Below, in pieces: positions 26,066-34,800 of a DNA stretch of 39,759 nt. Below the pieces are notes generated by a model, which worked only from the letters and a program-made list of their open reading frames with translations, ran no database searches and was not told the DNA's origin. The DNA is from Armatimonadetes bacterium CG06_land_8_20_14_3_00_66_21 (GTDB taxonomy: Bacteria; Armatimonadota; Abditibacteriia; CG2-30-66-41). The translations under genes were made by a program, and so were the position numbers. Position 1 is the first letter of the stretch. Each line of letters opens with the position of its first letter. The stretch covers positions 1 through 39,759 of the forward strand of contig PEVN01000057.1 in NCBI GenBank assembly GCA_002779825.1. The letters run 5' to 3'.

Positions 26066-26547
26066 TGCCGTTGGACCATGCGGTTCTACACGTTGATGGG
26101 GCCTCTCGTGGCAACCCCGGTCCCGCGGGTGTGGGCGTTGTGCTGGCGGACCCCGAGGGCGCCGTACTACACGAGGTCGCGGAGAACATCGGCCGCACAA
26201 CGAACAATGTCGCTGAGTACACCGCCTGGATTCGAGGGCTCTCCCTGGCCGCCGATTTTGGCGCCCGGCAGGTAACCATCCACAGCGATAGCGAGCTGAT
26301 CATTAGGCAACTCAAAGGCGACTACCAGGTGAAGCAGCCCCACCTCCGCGGGCTGCACGCCGAAGTCAAGCGCCTCTTCAACCGCTTCGAGCGCGTCCGA
26401 GTCCGGCAGATTCCCCGAGAACAGAACGCCGACGCCGACCTCCTGGCAACAGGGGCGGTCAGAGGCGAAATAGACCCGGAAGGCAGAAGCGTGGTAGACT
26501 TCGAGAGACCCCGAAAGGCGCCGCTGCAGCTCCGAGCAGCTCCCTAA
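26065..26547 (+). CDS. rnhA: Ribonuclease HI family protein
   Basis: 160 aa from the ATG at 26065 that overlaps the upstream stop codon. It cleaves the RNA strand of RNA-DNA hybrids with two metal ions. The four catalytic carboxylates are recognisable: Asp11 (HVDGASRGNPG), Glu51 (NNVAEYTA), Asp75 (IHSDSEL) and Asp125 (NADADLLA). The compact form without the basic protrusion handle matches the archaeal-type/YpeP-like subgroup. It is followed 11 bp later by mqnD. Confidence 0.93.
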   Translation: MPLDHAVLHVDGASRGNPGPAGVGVVLADPEGAVLHEVAENIGRTTNNVAEYTAWIRGLSLAADFGARQVTIHSDSELIIRQLKGDYQVKQPHLRGLHAEVKRLFNRFERVRVRQIPREQNADADLLATGAVRGEIDPEGRSVVDFERPRKAPLQLRAAP

Positions 26548-26558
26548 GCGAGGAAGTC

Positions 26559-27392
26559 ATGTCCAAGAAGATTCTTACTGTCGGGCACAGCCCGGACCCG
26601 GATGATGCGTTCATGTTCTACGCCTTGGCGCACAACCGAATCGACACCGGCGACTACGAGTTCCGGCATCACATCGAAGATATCGACCGCCTCAACCAAC
26701 GGGCATTCGCGAGCGAATTCGAGATCACCGCGCTCTCCCTCCACGCGTACTGCTACGTCGCCGGCAGCTACCAACTCCTAAGCACCGGCGCCAGCGTTGG
26801 TGACGGGTACGGGCCGATCATCGTGTCCCGACGGCCGCTCAGTCGCGCCGACTTGGAGGGCGCCAAGATCGCCATCCCCGGCGTGCTCACAACCGCGACG
26901 CTGACGCTGAAGCTCTTCCTCTCGAAGTTCGAGGAGGTCGTGGTTCCCTTTGACAGAATCCTCTCCGCCGTTGCTTCGGGCGAGGTGGACGCCGGCGTCA
27001 TCATCCACGAAGGTCAGCTCACCTACGTCGATGAAGGACTCCACAAAGTGGCCGACTTGGGCGCTTGGTGGAAGGAGGAGACGGGTCTGCCGCTCCCCTT
27101 GGGGATCAACGCCGTCCGGCGAGACCTGGGCATGACTGCCATCCGCGAGGCCGGAGAACTCGTCCGCCAGAGCATCGAGTACGGGCTGACCCACCGGCAG
27201 GAAGCCCTTGAGTGGGCGATGCAGTATGGACGTGGGATGGACGAAGGCCGCGCCGACCAATTCGTCGGCATGTACGTCAACGACTACACACGGGACTTGG
27301 GCGACGATGGCCGCCGCGCCGTCGCCGAGCTGCTGGACCGCGCCTACGCCGAGTGGATTCTCAGCGTGAAGCCCCGAATCGAGTACGTCTGA
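26559..27392 (+). CDS. mqnD: 1,4-dihydroxy-6-naphthoate synthase (futalosine menaquinone pathway)
   Basis: 277 aa. MqnD converts cyclic dehypoxanthine futalosine to 1,4-dihydroxy-6-naphthoate in the alternative menaquinone route. The N-terminus GHSPDPDDAFMFYAL (9-23) is diagnostic of MqnD rather than the paralogue MqnA, and the catalytic histidine motif IIHEGQLTY is present (His150). The two-lobed periplasmic-binding-protein-like fold and length agree with the family. It implies a respiratory organism using the futalosine pathway; mqnA, B, C and E are not in this window. It is part of the plus-strand run from the TPR gene onward. Confidence 0.93.
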   Translation: MSKKILTVGHSPDPDDAFMFYALAHNRIDTGDYEFRHHIEDIDRLNQRAFASEFEITALSLHAYCYVAGSYQLLSTGASVGDGYGPIIVSRRPLSRADLEGAKIAIPGVLTTATLTLKLFLSKFEEVVVPFDRILSAVASGEVDAGVIIHEGQLTYVDEGLHKVADLGAWWKEETGLPLPLGINAVRRDLGMTAIREAGELVRQSIEYGLTHRQEALEWAMQYGRGMDEGRADQFVGMYVNDYTRDLGDDGRRAVAELLDRAYAEWILSVKPRIEYV

Positions 27393-27484
27393 GCTGCGCT
27401 TGGAGAACGCCTGACCCCAGCCAGGCAGCAGCCCCTCCCCGCCCGTTGGCCCAGCACCGCCACATGGAGACAGCACGACTGACC

Positions 27485-27505
27485 TGACACCTGACACACG
27501 ACACG
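27485..27505 (-). repeat. Heptanucleotide tandem repeat after mqnD (three units)
   Basis: TGACACC, TGACACA and CGACACG follow one another. On the opposite strand the core is GTGTCA, the same heptad as the array at 31829-31856. It sits in the 140-bp gap between mqnD and the next gene. Confidence 0.65.
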
Positions 27506-27533
27506 TGGCATTCGCGTTCCCAGGAGCCTTCCC

Positions 27534-28010
27534 CTGGCACACCCCCTCGCCGAGTCCGCCGCCGCCGCCATCCTGGGGGTAGTTGAGACCGCTCTCAGAG
27601 CTGCCAGAGACGACCGGCAACTCCAGTTGCTGGCTGCCACGGTGTTGGCTTCCGCCACAGGGCTGTACGTTGCGGAGAAGGACAAGGGCGGTGCCCTCCG
27701 CAGCTTCGGCGATGCGCTCTGGAACGCGTGGTCCACGGTCTGTGCGGTAGGCGAGAGCGGCTGCTCTCCTGTCCCGCCCGCCGGTCGGCTTATCGACAGC
27801 GTGTTCATGCTCGTTGGCAACCTGCTCTATGACCAGACCAAGGGCAGGATCGGCCACGCCCTCGCCTCAATCGCCGACACCGGACCTGGCGCGCCGGCCA
27901 AGCCGGTAGACGAAGACGTACTCGCGAGGTTCGACGCCATTCTGCAGGAGGTTCGAGCGGGCAAGCTGGCAGCACAGCCCACCGGCGGCTCCGCCGAAAG
28001 CGCGCCCTGA
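27534..28010 (+). CDS. Hypothetical protein, probable CTG start
   Basis: 158 aa if translation begins at the CTG at 27534, which has AGGAG 7 nt upstream; the first conventional in-frame start is a TTG at 27627 without a comparable site (127 aa). The frame is closed by a TGA at 27492. The extended N-terminus is an Ala-rich helix (LAESAAAAILGVVETALRAAR) that continues smoothly into QLQLLAATVLASATGLYVAEKDKG. Mid-protein segments are moderately hydrophobic (GRLIDSVFMLVGNLLYDQTKGRIG), and the C-terminus is DEDVLARFDAILQEVRAGKLA. I do not recognise the family. Confidence 0.6.
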   Translation: MAHPLAESAAAAILGVVETALRAARDDRQLQLLAATVLASATGLYVAEKDKGGALRSFGDALWNAWSTVCAVGESGCSPVPPAGRLIDSVFMLVGNLLYDQTKGRIGHALASIADTGPGAPAKPVDEDVLARFDAILQEVRAGKLAAQPTGGSAESAP

Positions 28011-28064
28011 CCACCAACCCTCAGCATCGTTGCACTCCTACGGAAATGCACCGTCAATCCGAGC

Positions 28065-28163
28065 CGCGACGGTGACGGAGCGTGTGCCACACTGGCTGCT
28101 CCGGCGACGCCGACGGCTCACGCGCTCCGTCATCGTCGCGATCAAACCCCAGGGGTTTGATCG
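28065..28163. repeat. Two adjacent strong stem-loops in the leader region before pyk
   Basis: The first stem pairs 28065-28084 with 28119-28140 (about 20 bp, one mismatch and a 2-nt bulge) around a 34-nt loop. The second is a perfect 12-bp palindrome (CGATCAAACCCC and its complement, 28139-28150 and 28152-28163) with a 1-nt loop. No T-tract follows either. They could be a structured RNA, a bidirectional barrier, or a remnant repeat unit. Confidence 0.65.
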
Positions 28164-28237
28164 GATGGGCGTACGTCTTCACCTGCCAGGGCGTTCAGCA
28201 GAAGCGCGAACACGAGTGATTCCTGCGGGAATGCGGA

Positions 28238-28272
28238 CCGTCAGAGCGGTGCCCGCGTGCCCGCCCTGACGG
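28238..28272. repeat. Third stem-loop in the pyk leader
   Basis: CCGTCAGAGCGG (28238-28249) pairs with CCGCCCTGACGG (28261-28272) with one mismatch and an 11-nt loop, followed by GGGG rather than T residues. Together with the two hairpins upstream it fills most of the 371-bp interval 28011-28381, in which no protein gene is supported. Confidence 0.6.
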
Positions 28273-28381
28273 GGGGCAGACCTGCATGGACGCTTCCCGT
28301 GACGCCCCCCTTTTGTCGAGTGCTGGGGCCTCCCGGCATCACTCCATCACTCCCCTACTCCACCACCCGGAGCCCCCATCC

Positions 28382-29357
28382 GTGCATAGAGTCAAGATCG
28401 TCTGCACCCTCGGTCCTGCTTCGTCCGACCAGACGACAATCGAGCGACTGATCGAGGCCGGTATGAATGTCGCTCGACTGAACTTCTCCCATGGCACCCA
28501 CGACGACCACCGAGTCGTTTGCCAGACGGTGCGTCAGGCGGCGGAGAAGCTGGGTGCCAACGTCGCCGTGCTGCTGGACCTCCAGGGACCCAAGATCCGC
28601 CTCGGCTCGATCGCCGCCGGCCCCGTTCACCTCGACTGCGGGCAGCGGTTCACCTTGACTGCTCGCGCCGTACCTGGCGACGCTGCCTGCGTGTCGACGA
28701 CGTATGCCGACCTCGCCAAGGACGTCCGGCCCGGCGACACGCTGCTGCTGGATGATGGGGCGATTCGGCTGCGCGCGCTGGAGGTTACCGCGACCGACGT
28801 TGTGTGCGAGGTCGTCGACGGCGGGACACTCAGTGCGCACAAAGGGCTGAACCTCCCCGGCGTGGCCGTGTCGGCTCCCGCGCTAACCGAGAAGGACATG
28901 GCCGACTTGGTGTTTGGCGTCGAACTGGGCGTCGACTGGATCGCCCTCTCCTTCGTGCGCCGCGCCGACGATGTCCGGCTCGCGCAGCAGAGGGTGCGGG
29001 CGTTGGGTGCCACAATCCCGGTCATCGCCAAGTTGGAGAAGCCGGAAGCCCTGGATCACCTGGACGAGATCCTGACTGTGGCCGACGGGCTGATGGTAGC
29101 GCGCGGAGACTTGGGCGTCGAGCTGTCGCCCGAGCGAGTACCGGTCGTCCAGAAGGAACTCATCCGCGCCGCAAACCGCGCCAAGGTTCCGGTTATCACC
29201 GCGACGCAGATGCTGGAGTCGATGACCCACCACCCGCGCCCTGCTTGCCGAGAGTCTCGTGGATCCAGGCGACACAATCGTGGTTGTAACCGGCTCCCCT
29301 ATCGCTGCCCGCGGCTCAACCAACCTGATGAAGTTGCACCGGGTCGGCGAGGCGTAG
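28382..29357 (+). pseudogene. pyk: Pyruvate kinase with internal deletion and frame change
   Basis: The GTG at 28382 (GGAG upstream) opens a typical N-terminus, MHRVKIVCTLGPASSD. The barrel and B-domain motifs follow in order: ARLNFSHG, DLQGPKIRLG, the catalytic lysine segment AKLEKPEA, VARGDLGVE and ATQMLESMTHHPRP (to about residue 287). There the frame breaks. From 29241 another frame reads LLAESLVDPGDTIVVVTGSP, then ARGSTNLMKLHRVGEA, and stops at a TAG at 29355, which is the normal C-terminal strand of pyruvate kinase. About 150 residues (end of the A domain and most of the C domain) are missing. As written, the product runs out of frame to 29443. It is either a pseudogene or an assembly error; since pyk is central to glycolysis, the second must be considered. 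Confidence 0.88.
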
Positions 29358-29408
29358 GCCCACGGCACAACACCCCCTCAACTGGCGCCGTCCTCGGCAG
29401 CTACCGGG

Positions 29409-29442
29409 CAGGCATCGGGCTCCCCGCCTCACGGGATGCCTG
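29409..29442. terminator. Stem-loop between convergent pyk and O-antigen-ligase genes
   Basis: CAGGCATC (29409-29416) and GATGCCTG (29435-29442) form an 8-bp stem with an 18-nt GC-rich loop in the gap between two convergent genes. There is no T-tract on either side. Its position suggests a bidirectional termination role. Confidence 0.35.
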
Positions 29443-29462
29443 AGACGGCGACGCCCGCGCGA

Positions 29463-30767
29463 CTACCCCTCGTCCTCCCCCGCTAACGGCGGCAACTGCT
29501 TCAGCGGCTCCTGGGCGCTGCGGGCGGCCAGGGCGATCAGGAGCCAGAACAGACAGGCGCGCTGCGGGGTGGCGAAGTAGTCGGCCGCCAGCCCTTGGAC
29601 GCCGCCAGCGAGGCAGACGCCGGCAATGGAGGCGTTGACGTTCTGCACAAGCGGCTGCCCGGGGCGGCGCGCCGCTTGCACGCAGCTTGCGAACGCGGCG
29701 ATTAGCAGGGCGAGAAAGCACCCCAGACCGACGAGACCTGTCTCAAAGAGCAGCGTGGCGTACTGCATGTCGCCGTAGCCAGTGGTCCCCAGCCCCTTCC
29801 CCAGCCAGCGGCAGTCGCGGATTGCCTGGAACGCTTGCACCGGCTTTGTCAGGCGCGTCCTGTCTCCTTGCGAGACGTGGCTGACGCGCTCCGCCGTCCG
29901 GCCCATGGGGGTCAGCCCTGCCACCAGCACCAGCAGCACCACCGGCACGGCGAGGACGCGCCGGTCGCGGAGCAGGGCCACGACGACTGAGGCAGCCAGC
30001 AAACCGACCATGGCGCCTCGGGAGTTCGTCAGGGCCAGCGCCGTGACTGCGACGAACGCCGTCGAGCCGAGGAGTACCTGCGGCAGCTTTCGGGTCTGGC
30101 TCAGCAGCAAGCCGACACAGAGCGTGGCGACAACGACGAGGTAGCTGCCGAGGACATTGGGGTTGAGGAACGACCCGACGGCGCGGTCAATCCGGCCCAA
30201 CTCCACGCGGCGGGTGTACGGATAGAGCAACACGCGCCCCACCGCCGATGACTTGGAGAGCCGCCCGCCATCGTCGAGGTGGCCGTGGTAGAACAACGCG
30301 TACGACGCGATTGCCCAGAGTGCTGCGACGGCCCCGGCCACGACCACCGAGACGAGCACCCGACGCCGCCACGTCTCGTCCATCAGTTCGCGGGAGTTGA
30401 CGATCAGCAGGCAGAGCACTGGGTACGGAAGCAGCTTCCGCGCCTGGGTGAACCAATCGCCCGGCAGCCCGTTGGCCGCCGCCGAGGCGAGGCAGGCGAA
30501 CGCAAAGAGGAGGAGGGTGGCGCTCAACCACCGCCACCGAGTCGGCCCCGCCGCCCCGTTGCGCCACAGTACTGCCCACGATAGCGCCATTAGCAGCAGC
30601 ACCGCTTCGTCCCAGGCGCCGAGGTACTTGCACGCCGCACCCAACAACTCGTGGAACGGCATCAGCGTGACCAGCACGAACGGTCCCGCAAGGAAGATCA
30701 CTCTGGCAGCCCCGACGAGTCGAAGCGGCTGGACAGGCGGAGGCGGCGGCGGCTTCTTCCGCACCAT
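29463..30767 (-). CDS. O-antigen ligase / polymerase-like membrane protein (Wzy_C type)
   Basis: 434 aa integral membrane protein with about 10-12 hydrophobic helices. The family signature regions are GSFLNPNVLGSYLVVV and ALTNSRGAMVGLLAA, followed by a large loop with WLGKGLGTTGYGDMQYATLLFETGLVGL, matching O-antigen ligase/Wzy_C-type proteins that transfer or polymerise glycan chains at the outer face of the inner membrane. The N-terminus has a Lys/Pro-rich cytosolic tail (RKKPPPPPPV). Its ATG overlaps the stop of the Gfo/Idh/MocA gene (ATGA), so they are translationally coupled. Confidence 0.88.
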   Translation of the reverse strand: MVRKKPPPPPPVQPLRLVGAARVIFLAGPFVLVTLMPFHELLGAACKYLGAWDEAVLLLMALSWAVLWRNGAAGPTRWRWLSATLLLFAFACLASAAANGLPGDWFTQARKLLPYPVLCLLIVNSRELMDETWRRRVLVSVVVAGAVAALWAIASYALFYHGHLDDGGRLSKSSAVGRVLLYPYTRRVELGRIDRAVGSFLNPNVLGSYLVVVATLCVGLLLSQTRKLPQVLLGSTAFVAVTALALTNSRGAMVGLLAASVVVALLRDRRVLAVPVVLLVLVAGLTPMGRTAERVSHVSQGDRTRLTKPVQAFQAIRDCRWLGKGLGTTGYGDMQYATLLFETGLVGLGCFLALLIAAFASCVQAARRPGQPLVQNVNASIAGVCLAGGVQGLAADYFATPQRACLFWLLIALAARSAQEPLKQLPPLAGEDEG

Positions 30768-31816
30768 CAGGAAGTCACCGTGACGGAGGCGCCGGTGCGG
30801 ACCGACTCCATGGCGGCGTTGATCACGCGCACCACGTCCCGCGCTTGCTCTGCGGGGACGGCAAGGGGCTCCCCGCGCAGCAGGTGCGCCGCAATGTTGT
30901 CGTAGTACGCCGTCCAGCAGCCGCGTTCGGTGGGCAGCAGCGTCTCGGTCTTCTCGCCGTCGCCGCCCACCACGACCAGCCGCCCCCAGTTGGCCTCCGG
31001 GTCTTCGGCCGTCTCGATGTGACCGGCGTTCATCGCCCCCTCCTGTGGGTCAAGCCCATGCTTTGTGAAGGCGCCGGACTCGCCTAGGACGTACCAACGC
31101 GGCTTGGGGGCGGCGCAGAGGCGGCTGAGTTCGATGAGGTAGACCAGCTCGCTCTCGAACGTCAGCATGAGCTTCAGGTGGGAGTCGACCTCCACGTCCC
31201 ACTTCCGGTACTGCGCGCTGCAGCACACCCCCTCCGGCAGCCCGCCGCCAATCAGCAGCGCATGGTCAACCAGATGCGCGCCCCAGTCGTAGAGCTGCCC
31301 GCCACAAACATCGAGTTTGGTGCGCCACGACGACCGGGGCTCGCCGTAGCTCATCACGGTCGACTCGATGGCGTAGGCTGGCCCGATCTGCCCGTCTGCC
31401 AGGAGCCTCTTGACGGTCAGGTAGTCGCCGTCCCAGCGGCGGTTGTGGAAGACGCTCAACACCTTCCCGCTGCGGTCGCGGGCCCTGACCATCGCATCGG
31501 CTTGTTCAACGGTGAGCGCCATCACCTTGTCACACACCGTGTGTTTGCCTGCCTCCAGCGACTTGCACACCAGTGCGGCGTGGCTGTCATGGGGCGTGGC
31601 GACAACGACCAAGTCGACCGAGTCGTCCGCCACGAGTTCATCGACGGTCGCATATGTCTTCACGCCGTAGTCGGCTTCCGCCTGCGCGCGCCGCTCTGGC
31701 GCGCGACTGGATACGGCGCGCAACTCCAGGCCGTCGGCCAGCCCGAGGAGGTAGGCGTGGAACTTCCTGCCTGCGTAGCCGTAACCGACAATGCCTACTC
31801 CGACGGTGTGGTTCAT
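30767..31816 (-). CDS. Gfo/Idh/MocA-family NAD(P)-dependent oxidoreductase
   Basis: 349 aa. The ATG at 31816 has GGAG 7 nt upstream. The Rossmann motif is GYGYAG (11-16) in GVGIVGYGYAGRKFHAYLL. The usual EKP catalytic lysine motif reads CDKVMALT, keeping Lys. The second half contains GGQLYDWGAHLVDHALLIGGG, the conserved Asp/His-bearing helix. These enzymes oxidise or reduce sugars, inositols or sugar nucleotides. Between a GH106-like glycosidase and a glycan ligase, a role in sugar catabolism or glycan building is likely but not specified. Confidence 0.93.
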   Translation of the reverse strand: MNHTVGVGIVGYGYAGRKFHAYLLGLADGLELRAVSSRAPERRAQAEADYGVKTYATVDELVADDSVDLVVVATPHDSHAALVCKSLEAGKHTVCDKVMALTVEQADAMVRARDRSGKVLSVFHNRRWDGDYLTVKRLLADGQIGPAYAIESTVMSYGEPRSSWRTKLDVCGGQLYDWGAHLVDHALLIGGGLPEGVCCSAQYRKWDVEVDSHLKLMLTFESELVYLIELSRLCAAPKPRWYVLGESGAFTKHGLDPQEGAMNAGHIETAEDPEANWGRLVVVGGDGEKTETLLPTERGCWTAYYDNIAAHLLRGEPLAVPAEQARDVVRVINAAMESVRTGASVTVTS

Positions 31817-31828
31817 ACGTTGCTCCGC

Positions 31829-31856
31829 AGTGTCAAGTGTCAGGTGTCACGTGTCA
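31829..31856 (+). repeat. Heptanucleotide tandem repeat upstream of the oxidoreductase (four units)
   Basis: Units AGTGTCA, AGTGTCA, GGTGTCA and CGTGTCA share the core GTGTCA and occupy the 49-bp gap between the glycosidase stop and the oxidoreductase start. The same core occurs in reverse orientation at 27485-27505. Confidence 0.8.
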
Positions 31857-31865
31857 CGTGCTTGG

Positions 31866-34800
31866 TCAGTTCAGCTCGATGACGGTGGCAGGGGGCGCGA
31901 GGCGGACGCCGGCCGTTCTGGGAGAGGTCTCTGCTGTGCGGATGCCGGCCGGGTCGAAGGTTAGGTGGACAGCCGGGAAGGCCAACAAGCTCACTCCCGC
32001 CAAGGGCGGGCCGGTGCACTGGCTGGTGACGTGAAGCTGGAGGCTCACGGCGTTGGTGCCCGGGCGGAGTCTGTCCGTGACGTGGAAGCGGTGGGGCGGC
32101 CGCCAGCAGAGACCGGCGGGCGCGCCGTTGACTTCAGCCTCGACCGGGTAGGCGCACTCCTCCAGTGCAAGGAAGAGGTATGCGTGCTCGAGCTCCCGCG
32201 GCACTTCGAGCGTCGTTGCTGCGACCAGGGGCCCGCGGTAGTACGAGTGCTTCAGCAGGAGGTCGGCCAGGTCGAGTGCGTACTCGTCAGCAGCGAGGCT
32301 GAGCGTGTCCAGCGTCGGGGTGGCGCCCACCTCGAACCGCCCCTCCAACCACAGGCACCGGGCGACCGCAGGCAGCGGCTCTCCATCGCCGTCCGCCGGG
32401 GGGAGCACCACAAGCTGGTTCTCGCCCGCGCGCAGCATGCTGGATACCTCGACGCCCCCCGTGGTTCCGCCGAGCAGCAACTCGTCCCCGTTGAGAAAGA
32501 CACGGAGCAGTCGCGCCTCCTCGGCAAAGCACAGCACCGTCTGAGGCACAGGGCTGGTCGCAAGGAAGCTCGTCCGCAGAGTGCTCCCAGCGGGCGGAGG
32601 ACTGGCAGCCGACGGGAGGGGTTGCCAATCTCGCTCCCAGCGCCTCAGTAGCCGTGAGGAGAGCGTCGGCAATTGCACGCCCGCCTTGCACTGCCACGCG
32701 GCGAGCCGGTAGCGGTTGGGCTCCGAAAACCGAACCTGCCACGGCCCGGACAGCGGCAGCTCAACCGGCCGCCCCGAGACGAAGTCCTCCGCCCAGTCCG
32801 TTCTCCCTGACCGCGGCTCGAACAGCGCCGCCGCCTTGCCCGCCTTGAGCGAGTAGCCGGAGGCCGTCAGCAGCCCGCGAGTGCCTTCCGTCAGGTCGGT
32901 CACGGCGAAGTTCGCGCCGTCCACATGGTTGTGCGTCCCGGGTCGCACCGTGATCCCCACGACTTCATGGGGCGACAACGTCAGCATCAGCGACGTCGTC
33001 GCCGCGTCGATGACGGCGTAGGCGTGGCACTCCTCCGAGACCCGTTCGTCGACCCGCCAATTGACCGGAACGCCCGTCCGCCGAATCCGGACGTTCGTCC
33101 GCTGCGCCTCAGTCGAGGCGTTCGTCACCACATACAGGTTGGCGTCGTCGAGCCCGCGGTGCTCGCACCGAACGGCGTCGCCGAGCCCCTCCACCTCCGC
33201 ATCGAGGGACTCCACCATAATCTGCATGACCCGCAGTCGCGCGTCCTCTTGGTCCTCCACCAGCCGCGGCTGATAGGAGCAGAACCGCCCTTCCGACAAA
33301 TCCTCGCGGAAGATGGGAAAGGAGTCGATTCGGCCCTCGCCATCGACGGCCTCGGCCTCATACGTGCGGTACACATAGTCCAGATCAACCAGCGTGTCCG
33401 CCTGCACCTTTGCCGCAAAGTCGGCATCGAGACCCGACTCCGATTCCCGCGGCAAAAGACCGAATGCAGCCACCTTGCCACCCAGATGCGTGAACTCCAC
33501 CAGGAGATCCCACGTTGCTGCAGGCAGGTAGGTCAGCGAGGGGAGCACTACCATCTCGTATGCCGAGCCACCAACGTGGAGTCGCTCGTCGCTGAGCGTC
33601 GCTGAGGCGAGCCCCTCTTCGTCCACCAAGTCGAACTCGTGCCCAAGCGTGGCCAGCAGCGCAGCCACATATTGGAGGTCGCGAGCCACAACGCCAAGCA
33701 GCGGGTCCTGACGACGCGGGTCATAGTGTGCCCACTGGGAGCGCACAGGCCACAGCACAGCAACCTGACAGCGGCGGGTGCCCGCGTTGCTCAGCCAGTG
33801 CCCCGCTCCCTGCCACTCGTGCAACGACCGGGCAAGCTGGTCGTCGCCAGGCGCCTCCTCCCTCGGAGGGCACTCGACGATCGCGCCGTTGAGCCCAAAG
33901 CTGGCGCAGCGAGCAAGAACAGCGCGGCGCGCGCGGACGGCGTCGTCTGTAGAGACGTTGCACGCAACGTCTCTACGGGAGGCGAACGCGCCGTCCGTTT
34001 GGCGCAGCAAGCAGCGCGTCGCTCGGGGCTCCCGTTCGAGCGCCAGAGCAGTCCGTGCCCGCAGGTGCAGAGGCTCTCCGTCGTCAATGCAACGCACGTC
34101 CGACAGCCGGTGCAGGATCGCCGGGTCGGCACACGCGCGGATCAACTCGCGCGGGTCGACCGCTCGGGGAGGCACAAACCCGACTTGGGCGTTGTTCGCA
34201 TGGCACCAATCGCGGACGGGACGCAGGAAGCTCTCAGCGTACAGGCGACTGACAGTCTCCCAGTAGTCGCGGCGCACGCGCGTGTGGGCAACACCGGTAT
34301 CCACCGACAGCGCCGGAAGCTGCGGAATCAGGGCGTAGTCGCGCTGCTCGCCAAATGCTTCCGTGAGGCCGAAAGACCACGGAATGGCGTCTGCAGCGGC
34401 GCCCGGTGGCAGGATCGCGGGGGCAGGCACGAAGACGCCCTTGAGGCTCTCGCCGAACCAGTCCCCTGCCGCCTGAAGGAGCGGCGCCAACACCTCGCTC
34501 ACGTACGCCTCGGTGGCTTCGCGCACCAGGCAGTCAGCCCACTCGCAGGTCTGAACCGTGAACGTCAGCACTCGATACGCCAGCGACGAAGTGAGCCCGC
34601 TGGGCACCTCGAAGCGCTGCAGCGCTTGGGTCACGTCCAGGGAGTGAGACAGATTCAAGTGCCCCCGTTCGTTCAGCGGCGAGGCAAGTCCGAGCAGGAG
34701 CGGATCGTTGATTCGTCGCTTGCGCCACTTCCCCGCACGTGTCTCCCAGTCGTCGAAGCGGAGCACGCGTGCGCGGAACTGCCCCCGATCGCCAATCAAG

